Source: Nemertoderma westbladi (taxonomy: Eukaryota > Xenacoelomorpha > Nemertodermatida > Nemertodermatidae). Taken from it: a stretch of 64,000 nt of DNA. The translations under genes and the position numbers were made by a program. This document shows, one piece after another, positions 44,527 to 56,730 of the stretch (positions within the stretch are counted from its first letter, which is position 1; each line of letters opens with the position of its first letter). The notes below the pieces were generated by a model. The model did no database searches. It was not told the origin of the DNA and saw only the letters and a list, made by a program, of their open reading frames with translations. The DNA lies in contig JAUCBJ010000434.1 of the NCBI GenBank assembly GCA_032718475.1, forward strand, positions 55,298 through 119,297, written 5' to 3'.

Positions 44527-44880
44527 TTATATTGAAAAATATCGAGACATGAAAAATATCGACAGTAAAAATAACGCGAGTAAAAACATCGAGTGTTGAA
44601 AAATAACGATAATATCAAAAATATCGAGTGTTGAAAAATATCGAGAGTAAAAATATCGAGAGTAAAAATATCGAGTGTTGAAAAATATCGAGAGTAAAAA
44701 TATCGAGAGTAAAAATATCGAGAGTAAAAATATCGAGTGTTGAAAATATCGAGTGTTGAAAAATATCGAGAGTAAAAATAACGAGTGTTGAAAATATCAA
44801 GTGTTGAAAAATATCGAGAGTAAAAATATTGAGTGTTGAAATATATCGAGTGTTGAAAAATATCGGAGTAAAAATATTGC
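44527..44880. repeat. 15/16-bp minisatellite of AAATATCGAGAGTAA and AAAATATCGAGTGTTG
   Basis: About 22 alternating copies of two related units (GAGAGTAAAAATATC and GAGTGTTGAAAAATATC). It begins immediately after the Penelope-like GIY-YIG remnant. The long minus frames here are only the translated repeat. Confidence 0.92.
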
Positions 44881-44974
44881 ATTTTGCTTGAGCATTTTAT
44901 TTAGAATTATGGAACAATATTACAGTGCATGGGTTACAAAAGTGCAAGTGCAAGTGAATGGCATTATGTAATAC

Positions 44975-45775
44975 ACCTTGGGTACCCATTTACCGTGGTT
45001 GGTTGATAATAAGCTATCCATTCACTACGGTAAGACTGAAAGTATTTTGTTTGGTTCCAAAAGAAAGTTAAAGAAGGTAACTAAGTTTGAAGTCACTAGT
45101 AATGGACATAAGATTGAAAATAAAAAGGAAGTTAAATATTTAGGCGCCACATTGGATAACTGCTTATCAGGAGAAAGTACAGTGAAAAATATTTTCCCGA
45201 AAGTTAACAGTAGGCTTAGGTTTCTATACAGAAATAATTATAGTTTGAACACCGACTCTCGCAAGTTACTTTGCTCTTCTTTAATACAGTGTCACATCGA
45301 CTATGCGTGCCCTTCTTGGTATGAAGGCTTAACCAAACAGCTTAAATGTAAATTACAAGTAGCTCAGAATAAAGTAGTACGATTTATTAAAGACTACAAA
45401 CCTAGACACCACCTAACTCCAGATGACTTTTCTGAATCTGGACTACTTAACTTAGATAGTAGAGTTAAGCAGCTACGCCTTAACCATGTGCATAAAGTGT
45501 ATAATGGTAAATATCCCAATTACCTAAAACAAAATTTCAACTGAGTACGCGATACACACTCTTACAGTACCAGAGCTAGTGCTTCAAACTTCTAGCTCCA
45601 GAATTGTAAATCCTTTGAATCTGATAGTTTATTTTTTAACGGCATTAAAAATTGGAACGCTCTGCCTAATGAAATTAAAAACCTAAATAATTAACATTCT
45701 TTTAAATCTGCAGTTAAATCTCATCCCCGTGTGCAATGTAAAAATAGGTACAATAGTCCTACAGTAAGTTATTAG
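44975..45775 (+). pseudogene. 3' part of a second LINE family reverse transcriptase
   Basis: The 44978-45544 frame encodes an RT C-terminal region: WLVDNKLSIHYGKTESILFG, VKYLGATLDN, and SRLRFLYRN, with LIQCHIDYACPSWYEGL and HHVHKVY-like LNHVHKVYNGKYPNYL. It resembles CR1/Jockey-type thumb regions and differs from the LINE at 34.5 kb. After the stop at 45544 the sequence still reads FFNGIKNWNALPNEIKNLN in another frame (~45630-45700), so the copy is broken and 5'-truncated. Confidence 0.75.
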
Positions 45776-46216
45776 TTTATTAAATAGGCCGAGATTGGGT
45801 TAAGAAAGTGGAGAGTTCCAGAGAAATAAACTTTCAAAGATTAGACCGACCGACAGACATACACGAGGTTGAGAAGTGTACCTGTATGCTTACAATCGCT
45901 TACTTTCGTGGCTCACCCCACATTTTTTCGTTATGATATTTTCGTTAATACCAAATTTGCTTCCTTTCGTTTCTTTTCGTTATGCCATCCCTGTGGGTGG
46001 TAGCAATATTTTAATTTTTCTGTGAAATAATAATGACCATAATGTAACATAATATTGTATATGTAATTGAATGATTATATCTCTTGGCAGTTACCTAAAA
46101 GGTCGCCACCCTTAAACTACATTCAATATGCAAATAGAATATAAACATATAAACATTTACAAACATTATTACAAACGCAATTTTCGAAGTAAATATATAT
46201 ATTATTTAAGGAACCT

Positions 46217-47330
46217 TTAAAAAGGTTTCAATATTTCGTTCAATTTCAAGTATAAATCAATAGCTTTATTGAGAAATTTTGGAGGTCGAGGGCAGTTTCC
46301 ATCACCAAATAGTGTCTCAAGCAACTGAATGAAGTCTGTAGAACAACCATGATCATAGAATGGTTTAGTAAATTCTTTGGCTAAGGAACTTAGTTCTTCA
46401 TCAGTCACTGGCAAGGGCTATCCACAGTCTTGCTTTCCAAAACGTTCGGGCGAGCAGTAAAGCATATCTGGTATACTACCTAAAAAGTGTATTTTCCGAT
46501 TACGTCTGATTGTATGAGTATTCCAGTTATACACAAAACATCGAGCTGTATTTGTGTAACAATTTAAAGAAACAGTACCGTAAGCCTAAGCACTGTTGTT
46601 GCAGTTCCTTCATTGGGGAAATAAGTTCCATTATTAATCATTAAATTGAAGTTTTCTATCTAAAATTGAGAAAAATTCCACCTAAGATCTCTCCAAAATC
46701 GTTCAACTCTGGTGTTGTAAACTGAACTTCCAACTATTACTGGGTTCTCATTTCTAGTATCACTACAGTAACTCCTTAGCGTACGATGAACTCGATCGAT
46801 TGTCCCATTCTCTGTTCCCGCGTCTACACGTATCAAGAATGGCTGCCGGTTCTCTTTTTGCAGAAAGTCGAAATAGAGAGTTGACACAACATCAGGATCA
46901 TTATTGGATGGTAAAAGATACAGCCATATAATTTTCCTGGAAAACCTGCAGCATGTATAGGGAAACCGTAGGGTTTCAATTTGGCTTACCCATCTATATG
47001 TAAGCAGTACATGGGTCCACCTGAGCCATATGCACCACGACGTTGCAACAAGTTCTTTATCCTCATGTCGACACCTTCTGGATTAACAGTATCATGTGAA
47101 TATTAATTCCATACCGACTTCTCACCCGTTTGCGAATCGCCTTGTAGCCACAATTCATACCATGTTTACAAGTTCATCGACTACGGCAGCTACAACTTCT
47201 TCCCCAAACTCGTGATATGATCGATTTCTCAGGTTTAATCGCACCTTATAACGCTTCAATTTCCACTCTCCAATGACCTTATGGCGAAATTTAAGTACAT
47301 CCAAAATCTCTAGCAGTTGAAAGCCAGCAA
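46217..47330 (-). pseudogene. broken integrase-core (DDE) gene of unclassified transposon or domesticated type
   Basis: Minus-strand pieces give, in order: a helical N-terminus (~47330-47150, VIGEWKLKRYKVRLNLRNRS), DTVNPEGVDMRIKNLLQRRG, CLHIDG (first acidic residue, 46992-46994), LKPYGFPIHAAG, RVDAGTENGTID (second acidic residue, ~46820), and TRVERFWRDLRW (glutamate, ~46710), then a C-terminal segment 46217-46414. This DG...DxGTEN...ExFWRD pattern is that of integrase-core proteins scattered through aquatic invertebrate genomes. A stop at 46986-46988 right after HIDG and further frame changes make it inactive. Confidence 0.6.
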
Positions 47331-47453
47331 TAAAGTATATGGTTAAAAGCTGATTGATACCGTACTCATTATTATTAAACAGACATGTAACAATAAATAC
47401 TACAGTAGTAAATCAAATAGGCCTATACATACATAGCCTATGGGTCTATACTA

Positions 47454-47953
47454 TGTTACAGATTGTACATGACCAGTAAAAAAATACCCCTTATTTCGTG
47501 CAATGCTTGTAACAAGTCAGCTCGAGCATATTAGCCCAGCTTCAATATAATATAATATTTATAATTTCAGCTGATATCTACTACTATACATTCTTGGCCG
47601 GGTAATCTAATTGCTACATTCACTATTCAACTCTCACCAGTTATCACCACCTCTAATACCGCATACAATGACAATAAGACACATTGACCTATGACAGCTC
47701 TCCTTTACAACTTCCCTGTCCCTTCGTATCTCAACCTATTTAATCAACTAACAACCACGATGAAATTCATTCTGTTATTAGGGAATCCGAAGTCTATCTT
47801 TTTACCGAACATATTTTGATGATATTAAATTCTAACATTCTTCAATAAACATTCCTGTTATTACTATTATTTTATCACAATGTTTTTCGGTCATTAAGAT
47901 TAAATCACGCATAACTGACAGAATCAGAGCAATTAAAGTAAAAAACGCTCACA
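47454..47953 (+). repeat. 5' LTR of the second BEL/Pao element
   Basis: 500 bp, TG...CA, bordered outside by TACTA. Confidence 0.92.
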
Positions 47954-48144
47954 GTAAAAAGATACACCAGTCTTTTTAATACCGTCTTTACGGTTGATCA
48001 GAATATAACCATATTATATTTGGTTACTAGGCATTGTTAAATACATATTGTAGATACAGTAGCAGTTGTAAGTGGTGGATCCGACGATAAACTACAGCTT
48101 ACAAATCGAGTTTCAAGAGGATAATCGAGCTGCTCGAGTTCAGG

Positions 48145-51100
48145 ATGGATAAAACACTGACGACTGTGAAGTCGACGGAAATGAAGGTGAGTTTATTGAC
48201 GCTCCCCGTACATCAACGGTACTAGTTGCCCAACATAACACGTACGAACCCACTGGGACTGAAGGTATGTCCAATGCTTCTGCACCTGGACAAGCCAGTA
48301 ACCACACTCTACGTCGTGATAGAAATGACGCAGGTGCCAGGGCTCGAAACTAAGGGACCACGTGTGTACAAAACCCTCCAGACTTAGAAGTATTTAACCG
48401 TTCTATTGCAGGACATAAAGGATATTTTTCCAAGAAAAGAAACATTTTCTTTCAGGATATACGAATACCGGGAGGTTTAGACTTAGTGCCTCCAACCTAT
48501 AAGGAGTGTGTAACTTCTTACAACAGGATATGCGAAGCATACCAAGTATTTATAGAAAAATTATATGACAATAATTTTTCTAATGAAGCGAATAAGCTTC
48601 AGGGATAATTCGAAGTGCTAGCAGTAGCTCTCCAGGGGGATCTACAAGAAATGTCTCACCTTATATCCTCAGGTTCAACTGCAGCCGTTGTGGATAATAA
48701 TAATTTTATTACAGATAATGGTTTACATAAGCCCACTATTAGCGTTACTGATCAATTTTCATCGGCGCAACTTCCATTGAAAAATCCAAAGCGCCCCACA
48801 CATGACCGAGCGTCTGTAAATAATAGTAGGCCGGGCTCAGTTACGTCTACTGCTACCAAATTAAGAGCTCAAGAAAAATTAGAAAGCTTAAAATTAGAAC
48901 AATTAATTCGAGACCAAGAATGTGAGAAACAAATTAGAGATCTAGAGAATGAGCGAAAGCTGTGTCAACAGAGAGACAAATTAAACGCGCTAAAATTAGC
49001 TACATAATTGGCAGAAGAGGAAAATAATGGTGGTACACAGGATGCTAGTGTAAATTATAAATTAACAGATAATATAGATATTGAACCAAGCCACAATCCA
49101 GTTACTACAAAACAAGACATCGTCGGTAAATCTCAGAAAACATCTTATGTCGTCAATAATCTACACACAGAGTGCACCTCGCAATATGGCACCCGGCGAA
49201 AATATAGGAATATCTCCTATACATACGATGATGAATAGCTTTAGTTATCATCCTGCACGTAATCCAACCCCCTTTATAAATAGTAGGCCTAGTACACATG
49301 CGGGAGGGTTAACTAGAACTACAGATATAAATGCCTATGTTAGCCCAACAAATAGGCCTTTAAATGCGCACTGTCCTGCGTATATACCATCTGTTTCGAT
49401 CACCACTGCGGGTGGGCAAGTTACCTCATGCCATATGATCCAATCTGTTGGTTCTAACCCATGTAACTTTACAAACACCGAAAGCAATACAAATATACCT
49501 ACAGCAGGAGACCCATCTTGCATTAACAGCACGGGCTATCATTCTGGCTATAGACAACCATATCAAAACTACAGTAATTGCTCCATTGTACGTCGTAATT
49601 GTACCATTTGCTCCTGCAGAGACATACGTGTCTACACCATCACAGTTCACTCAATTGAACAACTCTGCTGCTGAGATAACATTTTCCGCCTTAGACAAAC
49701 TAAACACAAGATTGACCTTACCTCAACTTGAACCCATTAAATTTAGTGGTGACCCCGGGCAATACATATCCTTCACATCAACCTTTAGAGCTCAAGTGGA
49801 CCTGAAACCCTTTACAGAAATGGAGAAATTTTCATATTTATTGAATTATTTAACAGGTGAACCTCTGCACTTAATATCTAGAAGTCTAGATGGTCCGCAA
49901 ACCCAAGAAATACAGCATCTAGAAGATGCTGCAATTTGCAATATCGAAAATGTAGAGCCAGTGAGTACTACGCCTAATGTGTGGCTGTCTGTTGTACCAG
50001 TAAGGATCAAGGTAGAAGGTAAGTCACTAACAACATATGCGCTACTCGATGGAGGCTCCACCAGCTCAGTAATAGACACACTAATTATAGACACATTACA
50101 AATTACAGTTCCTGAACAAGTCGAAATAAAGGCCAAGGTGGTATTCGACCCCTGTAAGTTAGTTCAAGTTGGTAAACTATCATTCCAGGTAACCCCTGTA
50201 GATGGCAAAATACAGACCAAACGTGGATTTTTCTTAGACATGAAACATGTTTACGTAGTTTCCCAGTACACCCATAAGTATCGTAACGACCACACTAAAT
50301 TAAATTTAAACAACTGGCCACATCTACAGAATCTAAGCCCACTACTAGAAAACCCCGACATAGATGTACCGCAGGTTATTATTCTAATTGGGCAGAATTA
50401 CCCTCAAGTACATAGAAATGACAAGATCCTAGAGGTCGATGACCCAGAAGCACCCATAGCTATCCGAACACCATTTGGATGGTGTGTTGTTGGACCAGTA
50501 AACCAGGAAGAAGACCCAATAATGAGTAATAATTATTTCATTCAAGAAGATATGGAATTCCAACAAGGGACAAACGCACTAATTTTACAATCCCTAGGAC
50601 TAGAGCAATATGGCCAAGCAGAGAAGAGTACTTATACTTCAGAATTAAAGGAGGAGGAACTTAGTATGTCAAGGAACGACAAAAAGGCGCTAAAAATACT
50701 ACAAGACACTACTAGTTTCATAAATGGGCATTATTGCGTAGGAATGCTCGGGAAAGAGCGACCACCAGTATTGCATAATAATTATCCCTTAGCTAAGGTA
50801 AGGTTGCAAGGGTTTAAAGAGATTAACAGGTAAACTGGATAAATATCTGCTTTATGATAATATGATAAAGGAATATGAAACTAAAGGCAACGCGAGAAAG
50901 CTAGATTTAAGTGAGCAACAACATGTAAGCAATCAAACGTACTACTTGCCGCACCATTATGTGGAGCGCGCAGCAAAACCTGGCACATTACGCATTGTAA
51001 AAGATGCCGCCGCCAGATACAAGGGGGAATGTCTTAATTACTGCCTCTTACAGGGTCCTAACTTGACAAATAAAATTATAGGAATTCTATTGCGTTTCCG

Positions 51101-54066
51101 CAAGGGAAGCATTGCCTTCATAGCAGACATAGAAGGCATGTATCATCAGGTGAAAGTCACCGATGAGGATAGCGACAGCTTAAGATTTTTATGGAAGCCA
51201 ATAGGTAGTAACCAAATAGAAACTTACAAAATGCTTGTACATATATTTGGTGCTACAGATTCGTCGTGCATTGCCCACCCACACTCTAAGGAGAACCGGG
51301 TTGGATAATGCAGACGAATTTGATGAAAATGTAATAAACAGTGTACTAACATCATTTTATGTAGATGATATCTTTGAATCCTTAGATACAGTTCCAGAAG
51401 CAATAGACCTGGCTCAACAACTCATTGCTTGCCTTTCCAAAGGTGGGTTTAGATTACACAAATTCATGTCTAATTCTAGAAAGTTTTTAGAGGCATTGAA
51501 TGTCTCACACTTAGGTAAACAATACATAAACTTAGACCTGGACAACGTCCCAGCCACAAGAGTGTTGGGTGTCATTTGGGACACCCAATTGGATAATTTT
51601 AACTTTAATTTCCAGAAAAAGGATGCCCCTCTAACTAAGCGAGGATGTATAAGCGTTGTAAACTCAATATTTGACCCTCTGAACTTTTTATCCCCCTTTG
51701 TAGTGAAGGGAAGATTAAATGTACGAGATATATGGCATTCCGGTATTGGTTGGGACGAACCAATACCACAGGAATACATCAAAAAATGGACCAAATGGTC
51801 TCAACAGATTGCCGAACTGTCTGTCATACAGATACCCAGAGTGTACCATAGCTTTACTCAGGCATTAGAAAATATTAAGTACCAATTACATCACTTTTGT
51901 GACGCCTCCGAAGTAGCATGCGGTTGCGTTTCATATCTTAGAGTTGAAATGGATGGCCATATAACAGTATCATATTTATTTTCCAAGGTTGAAATTTCCT
52001 CAGTTTCTAGCGGGTCGTCAATGCCCCGGCGGGAGTTGCAGGCGGCAGTAATAGTCGCTGACGTTGGCCGAACTCTCAAGGAAGAACTCAACCTTAAAAT
52101 CGTTGGTCTGACTCCAAAGTAGTTCTAGGATACATAAACAATGAGGACAAAGAGTTTAAAAGGTATGTAACTAACAGAGTAAATCATATTCTAGAACAAT
52201 CCGAATGTAACCAATGGCTTTTCATTCAAGGTGAACTAAAACCAGCCGATGACATTAGCAGGGGACTCAGTACTAAAAGATTGAAGGATTGTCATCAATG
52301 GTAGTATGGGCCCACTTTCCTTTCTCAAGACGAATCCCAATGGCCCGGAATCCAAAACAAATCAGAATGGACCGACGCCATTAGAGATGATCCTCATGTG
52401 AAAATTCAATATACGGGCGAAATATCAGAGGTCGATAATGATAGTGAAGTTTCTGATGACGTCACGGAGGGGACAGAGGATTTCTGGTATAGTATTCTGG
52501 AAGAACTTCACACCAAAAAGGTAAGATTTAAGGACAGTTGTGAATCAGACATGAACGACAGCACAATAGAAGCTATCACTAAAATTATAGAGGGGAATTC
52601 ATCCTGGAATAAGGTAAGAATATTATTTGCCTGGTTGATAAGGTTATGTAAGTACTCTATCGATCCGTGCAAGACTATCATGTTAAAAAAACACCGTGGT
52701 AAGTGCTCAGGAGCTAGAAAAATCCGGCAAAAGGCTTCTGTTCTTTACACAAACGCAAACATTCAAAGAAGAATATAAATGTCCATCTAATAAATCCCCA
52801 GTGCCTAGAAATAGCCCTATTGCAAAGCTTAGCCCCCACCTAGGTAATGACGGATTAATCAGAGTAGGTAGTCGTATCAGTAAGGCACCCATATCATATG
52901 ACGCCGCATACCCAATTATACTACCAAAGAAACATTCAATAACATGGGCGTTGATATGGGACGTACATACAAAATTAGGTCACGCAGAATACTCACACGT
53001 TGTATGTAAGCTTAGAGAAAAATATTGGATACTGAGCGTACAAGCAATAACTAAAGCCATGACTGGAAAATACTTCATCTGCCGCTGGATTAAATCAAGG
53101 CAAATGGAGCAATTAATGTCACCATTACCAGCATCGAGACTAACACCATACGAGCCCCCATTCACTTATTCCACAGTGGATATGTGGGGACCCCTATACA
53201 CTTTAAGAGGTTGCAGTACCACTAATAAAAGATACGGAATATTATTCACATGCCAAAACTGCAGAGCAGTTCATCTTGACATCGCAATGAATGCATAGCT
53301 GACGCATTCATCAACGTGTATCATCAGTTTATATCCCGATGGGGCCCCCCAAAGAGGGTCGACTCTGATAACGGCTCAAACTTTATCGGGGCCGAGTCAG
53401 AACTTAGAAGTAACTTACAAACCTGGGAAGATGAGTTAGTTGAATTCTCAAGGCCGAATGGGACTGAATGGCACTTCTTGGCACCACTAGCGCCCCACAC
53501 GGGTGGAGTATGAAAGGTTAATACAGATAGCTAAAAGGACCATTCTAGCCATAATTAATAAAAATTTAGTAACCGATGACACATTACTCACAAGTATAAC
53601 AGAGGTGGAATCAATAATGAACAGTTGGCCGCTTAGTATCGTAAATAACAACATCACAGGTGAGGAACCACTCACACCTAACCACTTCCTTCTACAGCGT
53701 CCTGCCTACAACGTACACATAGGGCCAGTTTACGATAGTGACTCTTATTCTACTCGTACTTGGCGTCAATCCCAGCTAATAGCCACTAACTATTGGGAGA
53801 GGTGGCTCAGGGAGTACGTAGTGACTTTACAAACCAGAAACAAATGGAACCGTGAACGTGATAACCTGCGGGTAGACAACGCAGTACTGAGCTATGACGA
53901 TCATCAGCCTAGATCACAGTGGCAATGGGGACGTATCATCCAAGTGTTCCCAGATGCCGACGGAATTGTCCGCCATGCTTCAGTTAAAACTCCAGCAGGG
54001 GTTTATAAGCGTCATGTAGATAAGCTTTGCTTATTAGAATCTGATGTTATATCCATTGAAAAATAG
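48145..54066 (+). pseudogene. BEL/Pao gag-pol, multiply frameshifted
   Basis: The gag part begins near ATG 48145 and shows a charged coiled-coil (~48850-49005, RDQECEKQIRDLENERK). A DUF1759 remnant lies at ~49720-49870 (PIKFSGDPGQYISF). Zinc knuckles are missing, so an internal deletion is likely around 49925. The protease has LLDGGSTSS (catalytic D at 50048) where DSG or DTG is expected. RT spans ~50940-51700 with FYVDD at 51355-51369, interrupted near 51300. RNase H (HHFCDASE), an integrase zinc region (~52960-53100) and core (STVDMWGP, VDSDNGSNF) follow. A one-base loss near 53513 removes the tryptophan before the catalytic glutamate. A DUF5641-like end reaches 54066. It cannot make a full protein. 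Confidence 0.88.
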
Positions 54067-54656
54067 AAATGTTTACATTATATTACCTTAATTATTTTCG
54101 GCATTCATACAGTACTCTTGGAAACTCCCAGCAATGTAGATGCAATCAGAGGCATGTACCGTACCTCAGATGAGACAACGGACAACCACAAAGGGCAACC
54201 AATAGAAGATAATAAAGAACATTAATTATTCATATGAACCATAAATGACGGTGAAGGGACTTTTACAATAATATATTTCTCTATGTTGTGCATTTTATAT
54301 ATAGTATTATACGCACTGTTTGTATGTAGTTCAATGTTTATTGCATTTATATATTTAGTATTATAGTTTGTGCGATATGATTTCTCACTAACACTCACTA
54401 ATATTTATCTCATTTCTCTCATTTAACATTTCTCTCAAACATTATTATCAGACTATATTGACAAGACTAGTTTCGACCACAGAGACAGAACGAAATAATC
54501 TAAAATCGTCACTCTAGTCTATGCTATATACTATATACTAGCTATGTTATACTGTACTATACAATCTCTATAATAATCGATATTAAAATAAAATAAATAA
54601 ATAGATAAATAATAAAATTTAAAATTAAAAACAAATTAATAATAATAGACCCTTAT

Positions 54657-55312
54657 AAGTAGACGCGGGCAAACAGTCTATTAGCGCCCTTCCCCCACAA
54701 AAAAAGGAAAGTAGACAGGGGCAAACAGTCTACTAGCGCCCTTCCCCCACAAAAAAAGGAAAGTAGACAGGGGCAAACAGTCTACTAGCGCCCTTCCCCC
54801 ACAAAAAAAAGGAAAGTAGACTAGGGCAAACAGTCTACTAGCGCCCTTCCCCCACAAAAAAAAAGGAAAGTAGACTAGGGCAAACAGTCTATTAGCGCCC
54901 TTCCCCCACAAAAAAAGGAAAGTAGACACGGGCAAACAGTCTATTAGCGCCCTTCCCCCACAAAAAAAGGAAAGTAGACAGGGGCAAACAGTCTACTAGC
55001 GCCCTTCCCCCACAAAAAAAGGAAAGTAGACAGGGGCAAACAGTCTACTAGCGCCCTTCCCCCACAAAAAAAAAGGAAAGTAGACTAGGGCAAACAGTCT
55101 ACTAGCGCCCTTCCCCCACAAAAAAAAAGGAAAGTAGACTAGGGCAAACAGTCTACTAGCGCCCTTCCCCCACAAAAAAAAGGAAAGTAGACACGGGCAA
55201 ACAGTCTATTAGCGCCCTTCCCCCAGTAGACAAGGGCAAACAGTCTACTAGCGCCCTTCCCCCAGTAGACATGGGCAAACAGTCTACTAGCGCCCTTCCC
55301 CCACAAAAAAAA
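54657..55312. repeat. 52-bp minisatellite in the 3' region of the second BEL/Pao element
   Basis: About 13 copies of GTAGACAGGGGCAAACAGTC, TACTAGCGCCCTTCCCCCAC and an A-run ending GGAAA. The A run varies from 7 to 9, and the last two or three units lack the A-run segment (about 38 bp). The array lies wholly between the pol remnant and the 3' LTR. Confidence 0.93.
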
Positions 55313-55353
55313 AATAAATAAAATTTTTTGAGATTTTGGCTTCGCAATATCTC

Positions 55354-55363
55354 AAGGGGGGAC
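55354..55363 (+). promoter_or_regulatory. polypurine tract of the second BEL/Pao element
   Basis: AAGGGGGGAC directly abutting the TGTTACAG start of the 3' LTR; the expected primer for plus-strand synthesis. Confidence 0.7.
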
Positions 55364-55862
55364 TGTTACAGATTGTACATGACCAGTAAAAAAATACCCC
55401 TTATTTCGTACAATGCTTGTAACAAGTCAGCTCGAGCATATTAGCCCAGCTTCAATATAATATAATGTTTATAATATCAGCTGATATCTACTACTATACA
55501 TTCTTGGCCGGGTAATCTAATTGCTACATTCACTATTCAACTCTCACCAATTATCACCACTCTAATACCGCATACAATGACAATAAGACACATTGACCTA
55601 TGACAGCTCTCCTTTACAACTTCCCTGTCCCTTCGTATCTCAACCTTTTTAATCAACTAACAGCCACGATGAAATTCATTCTGTTATTAGGGAATCCGAA
55701 GTCTATCTTTTTACCGAACATATTTTGATGATATTAAATTCTAACATTCTTTAATAAACATTCCTGTTATTACTATTATGTTATCACAATGTTTTTCGGT
55801 CATTAAGATTAAATCACGCATAACTGACAGAATCAGAGCGATTAAAGTAAAAAACGCTCACA
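55364..55862 (+). repeat. 3' LTR of the second BEL/Pao element
   Basis: 499 bp, preceded directly by a purine tract and followed by TACTA. Confidence 0.92.
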
Positions 55863-55968
55863 TACTATACCATGTTGCATTAGTCCACTGTCACAAACTC
55901 AGCCAGTTGTACTCTTAAAGTGACAGCATACAATTTGAATTTCCCTCTACCCAATTCATCCAATCCAA

Positions 55969-56335
55969 ATGGTCTTAATTTTCGTATTACGAAGTTTAAG
56001 ACTTTTTTTTGGTCTTAAGTTCGTAATGTGAAGTTTAAGATTTTTTATTGGGTTTTAGAGTTCGTAATACGAAGTTTAAGACCTTATTTGGTCTTAAAGT
56101 TTGTAATATGAAGTATAAGACTTTTTTGGTCTTAAAGTTCGTAATACGAAGTTTAAGACATTTTTTTTGGTCTTAAAGTTCGTAATACAAAGTTTAAGAC
56201 TTGTTTTATGGTCTTAAAGTTCGTAATACAAAGTTTAAGACTTTTTATATCGTCTTAAAGTTCGTATTACGAAGTTTAAGGCTTTTTTGGTCTTAAAGTT
56301 CGTAATACGAAGTTTAACACCTTTTTTGATATTAA
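55969..56335. repeat. tandem array of nine hairpin-forming ~40-bp units
   Basis: Unit: GGTCTTAAAGTTCGTAATAC followed by GAAGTTTAAGAC and a T run. Within each unit TTCG...CGAA closes over TAATA and TAAA...TTTA extends the stem. Across units, TTTAAGAC pairs with GTCTTAAA over the T run. Substitutions in the arms are few compared with the loops and T runs. It lies 100 bp outside the second BEL/Pao element. Confidence 0.88.
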
Positions 56336-56730
56336 TATTCGTTTTAAGTAAAATATAAAAAAATATTCCGAAGTGGCCCTTCAGTGCCCCTATAGATTGT
56401 TGACTAAGTAGTGTGTATATTATTCTGGCTCAATTGTTGATTTAGATCATATACGATACTACAACAATAATGGGGGGTTTGTATGTACATGTATGTATCG
56501 TATACATATCGCATAAAACAAGACCCTGTCACAAAATGCCAAAGTAAATAGCCAATAAAACGAGCGCAACATATTGTATTTCTGGTATGAACCAAGTTTG
56601 TACTGATTCTGTTGTTCAAGATGTATATGGGTTATGTAGTTTTAGAGTTGCTGGTGTAGTACAGCTACAGTACTGTAGTTGTGGAGGCATAGGTCTACTG
56701 GTTCATCATTCTTCTATGATGTTGACTCAC

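Larger units (their letters stand above)
47454..55862 (+). mobile_element. second complete BEL/Pao element, decayed
   Basis: Direct repeats 47454-47953 (500 bp) and 55364-55862 (499 bp) begin TGTTACAG and end CTCACA. They differ by nine substitutions and one single-base gap (about 98% identity). TACTA precedes the first (47449-47453) and follows the second (55863-55867): a 5-bp target duplication. Internal plus-strand sequence carries BEL/Pao gag-pol in at least eight broken frames. It is older than the 4.2-19.9 kb element and from a different lineage (different LTR, YVDD instead of YMDD). Confidence 0.93.

Noticed and set aside
44457-44882. Long minus-strand frames with ILFLLSIF / YFYSRYFSTLDIF repeats
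   Set aside because: Pure translation of the 15/16-bp minisatellite.
48176-48192. AAG|GTGAGT splice-donor-like site just after the second BEL gag start
   Set aside because: Gag-like coding continues in another frame directly across it, so a frameshift explains the break better than an intron.
54681-55347. Minus-strand frames with a repeated LFLWGKGASRLFA theme
   Set aside because: Translation of the 52-bp minisatellite inside the second BEL element.
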